NCBI GenBank assembly: GCA_027858965.1
Contig: JAQIBS010000153.1
Coordinates: 1 to 32,927 of the forward strand
Origin: Kiritimatiellia bacterium
Lineage (GTDB): Bacteria; Verrucomicrobiota; Kiritimatiellia; RFP12; UBA1067
Length of the DNA: 32,927 nt
Reading direction: 5' to 3'
This document shows, piece by piece, positions 7,293 through 16,944 of the stretch. Positions within the stretch are counted from its first letter, which is position 1. Each line of letters starts with the position of its first letter. Both the position numbers and the translations under genes were made by a program. The notes beneath the pieces are model-generated. The model did no database searches and was not told the DNA's origin. It saw only the letters and a program-made list of their open reading frames with translations.

Positions 7293-9416
7293 ATGAAAAG
7301 CGTTATTATAAGAGTAACAGCTTTAGCTGTTGGCTTGAGTGCGGCTGTCAATATGCATGGAGCTGATCAAGCGGTTGAGCTCTTTAATCCGGTTCAAGCC
7401 AGTAAAATTTCTGTTTGTAAATTAAATGATTCAGCGATTAAAGTTGTGGATAGTGCAAATGGCAGGGCGCTGGAAATACATTTCGGACATAAGCAGTCAT
7501 GGCCTAACATCTGTTTTTATCCGGAAAAGCTGAAATATACTAAGGACTGGTCCGGTTTTCGCTATCTGGCCATAACCTTATCCAGTTCTGGCGAAGAGCC
7601 TTTTCCTGTTGGACTGCGGGTGGATTCAACCGCTGACCGCAAACGCGGTCGGCAGGCATCACTCACCCTTTTTCCCGGTAAAACAATTCGCTGGCTTATG
7701 CCGATTTGCGCTGATGGAGATATCAAAGGGATGCAGGGGCAGCCTCCTCTTATCAGCAATGGAGAAAGCGATGTTATTGCTGATGCCTGGAGTGTTCCGC
7801 TTAATTTAAAGGCGATTACGAGGTTACAGCTCTTTATGTCGAAACCAACGGAGGATCATATCCTGCGGGTGCATAAAATAGAGCTGATAAAATCAGATCG
7901 GAAACAGACAGATTCCTTTGTCGATCGTTACGGACAGTTCAATGGAGCTGATTGGCCCGGCAAAATTTACTCCGATCAAGAGTTGCACAGTAACATTCAG
8001 AAGGAGGCCGAATATACTAAAGCTAATGGGATGTTAGCGCACTATAGTCAGTATGGAGGTTGGAAGGCTGGCAAAAAACAGGATGCTACCGGACGCTTTC
8101 AGATCAAGAAGGTTAATGGTAAGTGGTGGTTCATTGATCCTGATGGATATCTTTTCTGGTCAAGCGGTATCACCGGTGTACGTATCGGAGGCAATGCCAC
8201 CACGGTCACTGGTCGAGAATTCTGTTTTTCCTGGCTGCCGGAGAAAGATGACCCGCTGAAACGCTTTCTTACAGGTAAAGGCAGATGGAGCAAATTTGAT
8301 TTCTTTAGTGCAAACCTCTTTCGTAAATACGGCGAGAATTTTGAGGAGGCCTTCTATAATCAGAGCACTCTTCGTTTGAAAGCATGGGGAATGAATACCA
8401 TTGCCAACTGGAGCGATGGAAAGGCATATAAACTTCGTAAACTGCCGTATATGTTGTCAATACAGGCCAAAGTGCCGCGCTTTGCTGTGAGCTCTTTTCT
8501 TAAGGCTGGACTCACTAAAAAGAAATATTTCCCCGATCCCTTTAACCCTGATTATGGTCCAGCGATAATTAAGCGGTTCAAGGAGATGGATGGATATATT
8601 GGTGATCCCTGGATGCTGGGGGTGTTTGTTGACAATGAACTGCCCTGGACAGCACGCGCCCCTTCGGGCGAAGGCCCATGGGTGCGTATTTCCGTTAACG
8701 CATTTTGTGTGAATGGCCCCGACTCTTTCATTAAGAAAGCCCTTGTCGAGCAGCTGAGGAAGTCAAACAAAACTCCGGCTGATCTGAACAATGTCTGGAA
8801 AACAGAGTATAAATCCTGGGATGCCGTGTTAGACCCGATTGTATTAACCACGGAACAGATAAAGAGTGCGGAAAAAGATATGCTGGCACTGGAGGTATTT
8901 ATCGCCGAGCGATATTTTAAAGAGACACGTGATGCCATAAAGAAATGTGATCCGCAGATTCTCTATATGGGACCGCGTTTCAGTGGACGTTATACACCGG
9001 AGGTGGTGGCCGTTGCAGCAAAGTACTGCGATGTGATGTCTTTTAACATCTATGAGTATCTGCCGGATATGCGCACTGTCGATGAGCTGGCATTGGAACA
9101 TGATTTCCCCGTTATTATCGGTGAATTCCACTTTGGTGCTCTTGATCGCGGTATGTTTCACACCGGTTTACGCAAGGCTGATAATCAGGAGGATCGTGCT
9201 CAGAAATATGTCAATTACATCGAGGCGGGGGCCAAGGCATCATGGTGTGTCGGTGCCCATTGGTTCCAGTATAAAGACCAGTCGCTGACCGGACGGGGCG
9301 ATGGAGAAAATTACAATATCGGATTCATTAATGAGACTGACTCCATTTATCCCGAGTTGAGTAAGGCTGCCCGCAAAATGCATTCAGGGCTGTATCAGCT
9401 GCGGTATTCCGAATAA
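7293..9416 (+). CDS. secreted GH50-type beta-agarase-like glycoside hydrolase
   Basis: A Sec signal peptide (residues 1 to ~24, ending NMHGA) is followed by a beta-sandwich region of about 180 residues that resembles a carbohydrate-binding module, then a TIM-barrel with the agarase pattern FVDRYGQFNGADWPGK, WWFIDPDGYLFWSSG and LRLKAWGMNTIANWSD. Likely acid/base is E449 in FVDNELPW and likely nucleophile E611 in VIIGEFHFGALDRGMFHTG. HWFQYKDQSLTGR near the end is also typical. Family knowledge: GH50 and related planctomycete agarases cleave beta-1,4 bonds of agarose-type galactans. Inference: the protein acts outside the cytoplasm on red-algal or similar galactan together with the sulfatase downstream. 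AAGGA lies 8-12 nt before the ATG. The exact substrate is not certain. Confidence 0.78.
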   Translation: MKSVIIRVTALAVGLSAAVNMHGADQAVELFNPVQASKISVCKLNDSAIKVVDSANGRALEIHFGHKQSWPNICFYPEKLKYTKDWSGFRYLAITLSSSGEEPFPVGLRVDSTADRKRGRQASLTLFPGKTIRWLMPICADGDIKGMQGQPPLISNGESDVIADAWSVPLNLKAITRLQLFMSKPTEDHILRVHKIELIKSDRKQTDSFVDRYGQFNGADWPGKIYSDQELHSNIQKEAEYTKANGMLAHYSQYGGWKAGKKQDATGRFQIKKVNGKWWFIDPDGYLFWSSGITGVRIGGNATTVTGREFCFSWLPEKDDPLKRFLTGKGRWSKFDFFSANLFRKYGENFEEAFYNQSTLRLKAWGMNTIANWSDGKAYKLRKLPYMLSIQAKVPRFAVSSFLKAGLTKKKYFPDPFNPDYGPAIIKRFKEMDGYIGDPWMLGVFVDNELPWTARAPSGEGPWVRISVNAFCVNGPDSFIKKALVEQLRKSNKTPADLNNVWKTEYKSWDAVLDPIVLTTEQIKSAEKDMLALEVFIAERYFKETRDAIKKCDPQILYMGPRFSGRYTPEVVAVAAKYCDVMSFNIYEYLPDMRTVDELALEHDFPVIIGEFHFGALDRGMFHTGLRKADNQEDRAQKYVNYIEAGAKASWCVGAHWFQYKDQSLTGRGDGENYNIGFINETDSIYPELSKAARKMHSGLYQLRYSE

Positions 9417-9576
9417 CCAACCGCGAATATGTTGATAGCATCAAATGATATTATAATTGCCCGTTTGTGGCAGACACGGCTGATGTTGGAGAGTCGAAGC
9501 CCACTGGTATTTTACAATTCCTGTTTCTTTATTTAAGATAGCGGTGTAGTATCGTTTAACAAAGGATCCATATAAA

Positions 9577-11637
9577 ATGATATTTTCACAAACTGGAAAA
9601 CTTATGCTGTTTTCCGCTCTGCTTATTGTTGTTGCCTTCTCATCAGCGGCTGGTGATAACCTGCTTTTAAACGCTTCATTTGAAGAGCCGCTGAAACCGG
9701 TCTGGGAGAAACGGACTCCAGAAAACGCGCAACGCAAGCTATACCGCGAAGAAGGTGTCGGACGAAAAGGTGCCGCAGTTGTGCTGGAGAATATCGAGCC
9801 ATCCTACACTCGCCTACGTCAGGGACACGACCGCTCTATCAATATTGCAGCTGGTAGTCGGATTGAACTTTCGGCGTTGATAAAATCGGAACAGGATACA
9901 AACGGGGTGGTCAAGCTTCAGATTTACTGCATGGATGCTAAGGGCGGCATTCTTTCACAGCCGACCTCAAGACAGGCTTTCGGTGCCTTTGACTGGACGC
10001 GTCATCGCGTACTTGCTATCGTGCCGCAGAACACTGCCTATGTCATGGCCTACCTTCAAACCAAAGATGGCGTTGGGCGAGTTCTCTTTGATGATGTTGA
10101 GCTGTGCGTGAAATGTCCGCCGGTCAAACGTCCTCCAGCATCCCGCATTGCCCTGCTCTCCGATCTGTCTGATGATCACCCTGTTATCCAACGTGCCCGA
10201 ACTTTGTTTGAAGATGGCCTGACACGTGTGGAGCCTGATCAGATTGAAAATTTGAAGAAGGCAACCGGTGCTCTGGTTCTTTATGACGGTGCAGTTCCCG
10301 CCTCGGTTCCGGCGGCATTAGATGCCTTTACCCGCAACGGTGGATGCGTATTTATGGATATTCGTGCCTTTGCATGCAGTCACGGAACAAAAGCGGTCTC
10401 TGTTAATGTGGGGCCTGCCAAAGCAAAATCTCTCAAAGAGCGCATGACAGCTGGTCTGCGCGTTGTGCGTGTATTCGATGCAACCGCCGGTTTCACAAAG
10501 AACCAGATCATGCCCCGTGCCGGTTTGCCGGATGGGAACCTCTTTGTTCTCCCAAAGGAATTTTCATTGCCTGGCATGGATGTTCTGGCTGTGGCACCTG
10601 GTGGCGAAGCCGGGCTTGTCAGGGTGACTATGGGTAAGGGGAGTGTCACGGCCTGTGATCTGCTCTCTCTCCGTGAACCATACTGTCGCAGCATGGATGC
10701 CTATTACGCTTTCACTCCCGTAAGTGGTGCGCTGGGAAATCCTGTGCGCTTCGGACAATATTATCCAGAGCGAATGACATATGCCGGTGTGGTTGCGGAA
10801 ATGAAGCGGCTGGCGGAAAAATATCCAGCCATTGAAATTAAAGAAGAGGGGATTGCGTCCAATAACGACCCTATTTACACTCTGAACCTCGGTACACCGG
10901 GGAAACCTCTCTATTTTCTCTATGCAGCCACACACGGTAGTGAATGGGAGCCGGGATATGGTCTGATGACCTTTGCATGGCAGATAGCTGAAGGCAACCT
11001 TAGCGATGTCGTTGATCTCAATAAGGTGCAGATCAAAATTCTTCCAATCCTGAATCCCTCGGGATATTCCCGTATGCGGCGGCAGAATGCGCATGGAGTT
11101 GATCTCAATCGACAGGGAGATCACCAGTGGGAGCGCTATCAAGGACGTGACAGCAATAAAAACGGAAAGTATGGCCCGAATGACTACGATTGGAAGGGGA
11201 GTGCCCCTCTCTCTGAACCGGAAGCTCAGGTCTATCATAAGATCGCGATGTTACCCAATCTCTACTGCCTGCTCGATTATCACAGCAATTCAGGGGCAAA
11301 AAGCAATAAACTGGGGATTCTGCCTGCCGTGGGTCATCCCGAAAACGAACTCATGGCATTTGAGATGCAGGAAATTGTCAATGCGCGTTTGCGGGGGCGA
11401 CATCTACTGCGACAGAACCAGGAGGACACCCCTTCGCAATATCTGCTCGACAATGTCATTATGGGTAGTGACACTCCCTTCCTGATGAATACCGGTGCCC
11501 GCAATAAATTCGGCATCCTTGTCGAGTTGACCGGTATATACCGCGAATCATATGGAACTCTTCTGCAGACAGATGTCACCTGTGAAATCTGTCGCGCCCT
11601 TTTCCTGGCCGACCCTCCACCAGTAACGACAAAATAA
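9577..11637 (+). CDS. secreted M14 zinc carboxypeptidase with N-terminal carbohydrate-binding-like domain
   Basis: Signal peptide to about residue 25 (ending SSAAG), then a jelly-roll module starting LLLNASFEEP and ending GRVLFDDVEL (about 28-178), as in CBM4/9-like domains. A middle region (~190-400) looks like a flavodoxin or amidotransferase-like fold with no catalytic motif that I can name. The C-terminal half is a peptidase M14 domain: zinc ligands H453 and E456 (HGSEWEPG) and H569 (DYHS), substrate-binding GVDLNR (R512), and catalytic E650 in ILVELTG. All active-site residues are present. M14 enzymes remove C-terminal residues from peptides; joined to a sugar-binding module, this one may act on glycoproteins or on peptides attached to polysaccharide. 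AAAGGA precedes the ATG. Confidence 0.85.
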   Translation: MIFSQTGKLMLFSALLIVVAFSSAAGDNLLLNASFEEPLKPVWEKRTPENAQRKLYREEGVGRKGAAVVLENIEPSYTRLRQGHDRSINIAAGSRIELSALIKSEQDTNGVVKLQIYCMDAKGGILSQPTSRQAFGAFDWTRHRVLAIVPQNTAYVMAYLQTKDGVGRVLFDDVELCVKCPPVKRPPASRIALLSDLSDDHPVIQRARTLFEDGLTRVEPDQIENLKKATGALVLYDGAVPASVPAALDAFTRNGGCVFMDIRAFACSHGTKAVSVNVGPAKAKSLKERMTAGLRVVRVFDATAGFTKNQIMPRAGLPDGNLFVLPKEFSLPGMDVLAVAPGGEAGLVRVTMGKGSVTACDLLSLREPYCRSMDAYYAFTPVSGALGNPVRFGQYYPERMTYAGVVAEMKRLAEKYPAIEIKEEGIASNNDPIYTLNLGTPGKPLYFLYAATHGSEWEPGYGLMTFAWQIAEGNLSDVVDLNKVQIKILPILNPSGYSRMRRQNAHGVDLNRQGDHQWERYQGRDSNKNGKYGPNDYDWKGSAPLSEPEAQVYHKIAMLPNLYCLLDYHSNSGAKSNKLGILPAVGHPENELMAFEMQEIVNARLRGRHLLRQNQEDTPSQYLLDNVIMGSDTPFLMNTGARNKFGILVELTGIYRESYGTLLQTDVTCEICRALFLADPPPVTTK

Positions 11638-11707
11638 GGGAGGGGATCATAGATTGAGATTTTTAACCTTCAATCTTCAACCACTTTAACCTATAATTTA
11701 AAAAACC

Positions 11708-12628
11708 ATGAAAAAACAAAACAACTGGATCATTTCAAGACGGGTATTTCTCCGCTCTTCCACTCTGGCGGCGGCGGCCCTTTCCGCTGGTGCCACACTT
11801 CCGTCATATGCGGATAGTTCATCACGCAAAGCAAAACTGCGCTTTGGGATTGTGACTGATAGTCACTATGCCGATGCTCCGGCAAAAGGTCGTCGCTGCT
11901 ATCGCAAATCTATGGGTAAAATGCAGGAGTGTGTTGACCTGATGAACGAGCAGAAGGTGGATTTTCTGATTGAGCTGGGCGACTTTAAAGACCAGGGAAG
12001 CCCGTCTTCTGAAAAAAGCACACTGAAGTTTCTGGATGCAATAGAGTCGGTGTTCTCTAAATTTAAAGGTCCTCGCTACCATGTGCTTGGTAATCACGAT
12101 GCGGACAGCATCTCGAAGAGCCAGTTTCTGGCGCATGTTGATAATACCGGCATCTCCAAAGAATCCTCTTTCTACTCCTACGATACAAAGGGAGTGCACT
12201 GCGTGGTTCTGGATGCCAACTTCAAATCTGATGGCATTGCTTACAATCATGGCAATTATAATTGGAAGGATGCCAATATTTCAGAGGAGGAGGTTAAGTG
12301 GCTCAAACATGATCTGGCCGCAACAAAACTTCCTGTGCTCTGCTTTATTCATCAGGAGCTGAATGGCGGTGGACACCGGATCACCAATGCAGATCAGGTT
12401 TGTAAAATACTTGCAGAGAGTAACCGCGTTCTGGCCGTTTTCCAGGGGCACCATCATGAAGGTGCTTATAAACACCTGGAAAATATTCATTACTACACCC
12501 TCAAATGCATGGTTGATGATACAAAAAAAGATAATAACTCCTATGCTGTTGTTGATATGTATGCTGATAACAGTATGATGGTCACAGGATATTGCCGAGC
12601 CGATAGTAAAAGTCTAAGCATTGCATAG
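11708..12628 (+). CDS. Tat-exported calcineurin-like metallophosphoesterase
   Basis: The N-terminus carries a twin-arginine export signal (SRRVFLRSSTLAAAALSAGA), so the protein is probably folded with its metals before export. The two-metal phosphoesterase motifs follow in order: DSHY (D-x-H), LGDFKD (GD), LGNHD (GNHD), a lone His in FIHQE, and FQGHHH (GHxH). At 306 aa the domain is complete. Substrates of this broad family include phosphomonoesters, diesters and nucleotides and cannot be told from sequence. It sits between the M14 peptidase and the sulfatase on the same strand, with about 70 bp in front and 280 bp behind, and may release phosphate from the same extracellular material. No Shine-Dalgarno sequence is visible. 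Confidence 0.85.
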   Translation: MKKQNNWIISRRVFLRSSTLAAAALSAGATLPSYADSSSRKAKLRFGIVTDSHYADAPAKGRRCYRKSMGKMQECVDLMNEQKVDFLIELGDFKDQGSPSSEKSTLKFLDAIESVFSKFKGPRYHVLGNHDADSISKSQFLAHVDNTGISKESSFYSYDTKGVHCVVLDANFKSDGIAYNHGNYNWKDANISEEEVKWLKHDLAATKLPVLCFIHQELNGGGHRITNADQVCKILAESNRVLAVFQGHHHEGAYKHLENIHYYTLKCMVDDTKKDNNSYAVVDMYADNSMMVTGYCRADSKSLSIA

Positions 12629-12726
12629 GTAGCTTAAGGTTGACAAATTTACCCTTATTTACATCAGTTTTGTGCTAAAGTTACCCATAGTTTTATCAAT
12701 GTTTCTCGTTGTAAATACCAAAATAA

Positions 12727-12853
12727 TGTGAATCGGTGCAATGATCCACCGTGTAACGGCGGATTTACTTTATTTGCAATATAAGTATATCCTCCGCTAT
12801 GCGGTGGACAACAATGATTTTGAAGGTTATCCGGTAATGTGAATCGATTCACA
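12727..12853 (+). promoter_or_regulatory. LacI-type operator and inverted-repeat block upstream of the sulfatase
   Basis: TGTGAATCGATTCACA at 12838-12853 is a perfect 16-bp palindrome with a central CG, the layout of LacI/GalR-family operators. The left half-site TGTGAATCG recurs at 12727, 111 bp upstream. Between them are two related hairpins, CCACCG-TGTAA-CGGCGG (about 12746) and CCTCCGC-TAT-GCGGTGG (about 12791). They can also pair with each other over 20 bp (16 matches) around an AT-rich centre. The palindrome ends 55 bp before the sulfatase start, so it is probably sugar-responsive control of that gene. No LacI gene is in the window. Confidence 0.6.
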
Positions 12854-12908
12854 GATGCGCCCATATGATAGCGTTATGAGGTAAATAAAAACCAGAAGGA
12901 ATTGAACT

Positions 12909-14456
12909 ATGCACATTTTATCTTTCTCGAAATATGTTTTAAGCGTTATCGCCATATTCTCTGTCGCTGGTATTTGCAGTGCTGCAAGCGCCAAGACCGG
13001 CCGGCCTAACATTATCTATATTCTGGCGGATGATCTGGGCTACGGAGAACTGGGCTGCTACGGACAGAAGAAGATCGAAACACCCAATATTGATCAGCTG
13101 CGTTCCGAAGGAATGAAGTTTACCCAGCACTACTCGGGTTCTGCGGTATGTGCTCCCTCTCGCTGTGTCCTGCTGACTGGCAAACATGCCGGTCATGCCT
13201 ATATTCGTGGTAATGACGAGTGGAAAGAGCGTGGTAATGTCTGGAGCTATGCCGCAATGAATAAAGACTGTAGTCTTGAGGGCCAGAGACCTCTACCAGC
13301 AGGAACAGTAACAATAGCATCTCTTTTAAAAAGTGCTAATTACGCAACTGCCTGCGTTGGAAAATGGGGACTGGGTGCTCCCGGCACAGAGGGCACACCC
13401 AATAAACAGGGATTTGATCTGTTTTTTGGATATAATTGTCAGCGTCAGGCTCATACCTATTATCCATGTCACCTCTATAAAAATGAAGAGCGTGTAAAGC
13501 TGCGCAATAAAGAAATTGCCCCTGGAACCAAACTGCCCAAAGGCGCTGACCCGCTTAAGGCAGAGAGTTATGCCAACTATACCCTGACAGACTATTCACC
13601 TGAATTGATGTTTTCAGAGATAACAAAATTTGTTGATGAAAACAAAAAGAAGCCCTTCTTTCTCTACTGGGCCTCTCCTATTCCTCATGTACCCCTGCAG
13701 GCACCGGATCGCTGGGTTAAATACTACGTCAAAAAGTTTGGTAATGAGGAACCCTATATCGGAAACAAGGGATATTTTCCCGCTCGCTATCCCCGGGCCA
13801 CCTATGCGGCCATGATCTCTTACCTGGATGAAAATGTCGGTAAGCTGGTAAAACAGCTCAAGGATATCGGGGTCTATGACGACACCCTTATTATTTTTAC
13901 ATCTGATAACGGGTTCACATTCAATGGAGGAACACAATCGCCTTGGTTCAACAGTGGGGGACCTTTTAAAAGTGAACGCGGTTGGGGCAAGACATCGTTG
14001 CATGAAGGCGGTGTTCGCGTACCTTTTATTGCTTCATGGCCCGGAAAAATCAAGGCCGGCTCCGAGACAGATCACATCAGCGCATTCTGGGATGCTCTGC
14101 CTACGTTCTGTGAAATAGCGGGCGTAACACCGCCGGATGATATTGATGGCATCAGCTATCTTTCAACTTTATTGCAGAAGAGTAATCAGAAACGTCACCC
14201 CTATCTTTACTGGGAGTATCCCGAGGCCGGTTCAAGTCAGGCGGTGCGCATGGGCAAATGGAAAGCCATTCGCAAAAAAATCCGTAAGGGAAATATGAAA
14301 ATTGAGCTTTTCAACCTTGAAAAAGATATCCGGGAAGAGAACAATGTTGCCGCTCAGAATCCTGAGATCATACAAAAGATAGAGAAAATTCTTAGGGAGG
14401 CACATACACAATCTGAGTTGCCGGCATTTCGCCAGAAGCAGCTGGGTGACGAGTAG
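12909..14456 (+). CDS. secreted formylglycine-dependent sulfatase (S1 family)
   Basis: Removes sulfate esters, here probably from a sulfated polysaccharide, outside the cytoplasm. Signal peptide to about residue 28. The sulfatase core starts at RPNIIYILADDLGYGELG (metal ligands D41 and D42). C81 in VCAPSRCVLLTGKHAGH is the cysteine that is converted to formylglycine (C-x-P-S-R pattern). KWGLG, SPIPHVPLQ and FTSDNGF carry further active-site and metal residues, and LHEGGVRVPFIASWPGKIKAG is typical of the C-terminal part. The length of 515 aa is normal and nothing is missing. AGAAGGA lies 9-15 nt upstream of the ATG. No maturation enzyme (FGE or anSME) is encoded in the window. The GH78 remnant directly downstream suggests that a rhamnose-containing glycan was once also a target. 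Confidence 0.93.
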   Translation: MHILSFSKYVLSVIAIFSVAGICSAASAKTGRPNIIYILADDLGYGELGCYGQKKIETPNIDQLRSEGMKFTQHYSGSAVCAPSRCVLLTGKHAGHAYIRGNDEWKERGNVWSYAAMNKDCSLEGQRPLPAGTVTIASLLKSANYATACVGKWGLGAPGTEGTPNKQGFDLFFGYNCQRQAHTYYPCHLYKNEERVKLRNKEIAPGTKLPKGADPLKAESYANYTLTDYSPELMFSEITKFVDENKKKPFFLYWASPIPHVPLQAPDRWVKYYVKKFGNEEPYIGNKGYFPARYPRATYAAMISYLDENVGKLVKQLKDIGVYDDTLIIFTSDNGFTFNGGTQSPWFNSGGPFKSERGWGKTSLHEGGVRVPFIASWPGKIKAGSETDHISAFWDALPTFCEIAGVTPPDDIDGISYLSTLLQKSNQKRHPYLYWEYPEAGSSQAVRMGKWKAIRKKIRKGNMKIELFNLEKDIREENNVAAQNPEIIQKIEKILREAHTQSELPAFRQKQLGDE

Positions 14457-14623
14457 AAGATGCGGTTTGTAATTTTTAGGTAAAAAATTTAAGAGGTAAA
14501 AAATGGGGTGCGCTTGGTTTATCGGTTACGACTTTGCCGCTTTATAATTTATAAGCTTTAATGTGCCGATGCCGCATTTGATTTAGATTCAAGAGTAAAT
14601 TACAATTGACAGATCTCTAATTC

Positions 14624-16226
14624 ATGAGGTCGTTGGAGTTTTATTTTATATCGTCTGATTGGAAAAGTTCCTGGATCGGCTTACCGCAGGAGCAGAAACC
14701 GGCAGAGGGCGCGCTTATTGTAAATGCCGCAACCTATCTTTATAAGGAGCTACCGCCTAAGGATTGTCCGCGCTTTCGCAAAATATTCACATTGGATAAG
14801 TCGATCCGGCGTGCCACGGCATCTGTTTGCGGTCTTGGTTTTTATGAGCTGTACCTGAATGGTAAAAAAGCCGGGGATCATGTGCTGGCTCCGGCTAATT
14901 CATCTTATAAACAACGTGTGTTCTTTGACACATTGGATGTGACGGCTGCATTGAAGCAGGGAGAGAATGCGGCCGGTCTCTGGTTGGCTCCCGGTTATGC
15001 ATCCGATTATTCAAAGTGGGGGTGGAAATGGGAGGAGCCGAAGCCCGGCATATTTATCTTTGATATGGGACAGAATTTTGCCGGATGGGTACGCCTGCGC
15101 GCAAAGGGAGCGGCCGGATCACGCATTACTCTGCGTCACAGCGAACTTCTGGGAGCTGATGGTATGCTTGATACCTGGACTAACCGTCGGGCAGAATCCA
15201 CCGATTTATTTATTCTGAGCGGACAGGGCGTTGAGACTTATGAGCCACGTTTTACCTATCATGGTTTCCGCTATGTGGAGGTCAGCGGTTATCCCGGTAA
15301 GCCGACTCGGGATGATATCACCGGCTGTGTTGTTCATTCGGATGTCAGGAATGACGGACACTTTATCTGCTCGGATGAAACGATCAACCGCATTCAAAGC
15401 AACTCTCTATGCGGCTCTGGTCAATATTGCATCAGAGACAGCAGCGGTACTTGGAAAACAAGATGATGCGGTTCTCTACAAAAAACGGACGCAGGAGATA
15501 GCGGCGGCACTTTTTGCAGAGCGCTTTAATGCAGAGAAATCCATCTATGGTGACGGCTCACAGACAACCGCGATCCTGCCGCTGGCATTTGATCTGGTGC
15601 CTCAATCCCATCGGCAATTGGTGTTTGATCAGCTGGTCACCACGATTCATGACAAGAACAAGGGGCATATCGATACCGGTATCTTCGGTACGCGCTATCT
15701 TTTGGATGTGCTCTGTGACTTTGGCCAGGCCGATCTTGGTATCAACATGCTCAAACAACCAGGCTATCCGGGTTTTGTCTATCAGATTGAAAAGGGGGCG
15801 ACCACACTTTGGGAGCAGTGGAGTTTTAAAGGGGGTATGAATTCACATAACCATGCGATGTTTGCGGGAGTCAGTTCATCCTTCTACACGCGGCTGGCGG
15901 GAATCAGTGCGGGGGCACCCGGTTTCAAGGAGATCAAGATAAAGCCCTGTTTTCCAGCATCGCTGAATTTTGCCGAAGCAGAGGTCAATACCCCATATGG
16001 AAAAGTCTTTTCGCGCTGGCAGCGTGAGGGAGCACACTTCACACTGATGCTTTCAGTGCCGGTAAATACAACGGCATTACTGACACTTCCATGCACTCCT
16101 GCAGCTCTATTTGAAAATGAAAAACTCGCTGCATCCAGTAACGGGGTGCGTTTTGTCGGCAACACGCAGAAAAAGAGTCATTACCGTCTTGTATCCGGTA
16201 AATACCGTTTTGACTTCACATTGTGA
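14624..16226 (+). pseudogene. GH78 alpha-L-rhamnosidase remnant with internal deletions and frameshift
   Basis: Two overlapping frames together give a shortened GH78 protein. Frame one (to 15466) has SSDWKSSWIG, an N-terminal domain with GLGFYELYLNGKKAGD and APGYASDYSKWGWKW, then IFDMGQNFAGW and FTYHGFRYVEVSGYPG, up to SDETINRIQSNSL. The second frame (from about 15400) resumes inside the (alpha/alpha)6 barrel with ATLYAALVNIAS, HIDTGIFGTRYLLDVL, TTLWEQWSFKGG and SHNHAMFAG, and ends at 16226. Compared with the family, three parts are missing: the N-terminus with any signal peptide, roughly 130 residues after WGWKW (about 15030-15050), and the part of the core that holds the PTDCPQRDERLGWTGD-type catalytic segment. 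The last junction (15399-15411) is out of frame. A functional rhamnosidase is not expected. Confidence 0.88.
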
Positions 16227-16807
16227 GGGATATTGTTGACAGTCAGTTTCTTGTTTTTTGTGCACGTTTTTTTAAACCACGGAGTCCACATAACACGGAG
16301 GTACGGAGGAATAAACCCCTAAAACGTAGAGTAGCAAAGCCGCACACAATATCCAATATTCAACACGAGATCCGAGCTTGCGAGAAAGGCTGATCCACAG
16401 GAGTGGCAATGGAGCCCGCAGGGCGGAATGGCAATATCCAACCGAACAAGTAAAAAAGGGTGCGCTTTTGTTTTGGTTTAAGGCGATGTAGTGCGATTAT
16501 GGAGCGATAGCAGCTCTTAATTTGGATATTGGGAGTTCCGTGTTGTATATTGGATATTCCATTAACTATCAACAGCTTATGGAAATAACTGGATAAAAAA
16601 CGTATAGAAAAAACACGAAAATGAAAGATAGTAGTACGAAAGCATGCTGTTTTCTCCGTAACTCCGTGCTACTCTACTGGTAGAACTTTTAAGAAAAATA
16701 TCCTGTATATCCATGTTAAAATTTATTAGGTTGCGGCTATGCTGCGCTACAATTCTTCGTGGTTCATCTCTGTTTCTAAACTAATAGTCTATAGTTTAAA
16801 TCTGTAC
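16227..16807. repeat. intergenic block of dispersed text-like repeats
   Basis: No gene is seen. The block has CACGGAG-type units (about 16277-16313 and, inverted, 16656-16670), CAATATCCAATATTCAACAC at about 16347-16366 with inverted relatives at 16427-16440 and 16520-16560, and GTAGAGTAGC (16327-16336) inverted at 16671-16680. Such near-repetitive words are familiar between genes in many PVC and other environmental genomes. A 70-codon open frame on the minus strand here (with NIQHGTPNIQ) is a translation of the repeat, not a gene. Confidence 0.6.
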
Positions 16808-16842
16808 AAAAAAAATGCCGGGACTCTTTTCTGAGCCCCGGC
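16808..16842 (-). terminator. intrinsic terminator of the candidate small RNA
   Basis: Read on the minus strand, GCCGGGGCTC and GAGTCCCGGC pair (one mismatch) around AGAAAA, followed by A and eight T. The stem is GC-rich and the T-tract ideal, so this is the clearest intrinsic terminator in the window. No protein gene ends next to it; the nearest one on this strand stops about 300 bp upstream. Confidence 0.9.
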
Positions 16843-16936
16843 TGTGTAACAGGAGTGGTCTACATAGGTTATGTTGAGCTTTATATATATTGTACCCAAC
16901 AAGGTTTATGCGTTTTGTGTTTGTTTGTTGTTTGTA
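16808..16936 (-). ncRNA. candidate sigma-54-dependent small RNA (~129 nt)
   Basis: On the minus strand a sigma-54 promoter (-24/-12) fires towards a strong intrinsic terminator about 130 nt away, with no reading frame between them (the only ATG is followed at once by TAG). The predicted RNA has an unpaired CA-rich 5' end, a GUUGGGU/GCUCAAC stem with wobble pairs, a small ACAUA/UAUGU stem, the CU-rich stretch CACUCCUG that could pair with AGGAG-type ribosome-binding sites, and the terminator with eight U. The upstream gene (17150-17851) is on the same strand, so part of the signal could also be its 3' UTR. I do not recognise a known RNA family. Promoter geometry and terminator are seen; a trans-acting role is inferred. 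Confidence 0.6.
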
Positions 16937-16944
16937 TCTATTAT

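Noticed and set aside
16360..16572. A 70-codon minus-strand open frame with NIQHGTPNIQ
   Set aside because: This is the translation of the dispersed CCAATATTCAACAC-type repeat, a frequent false gene.
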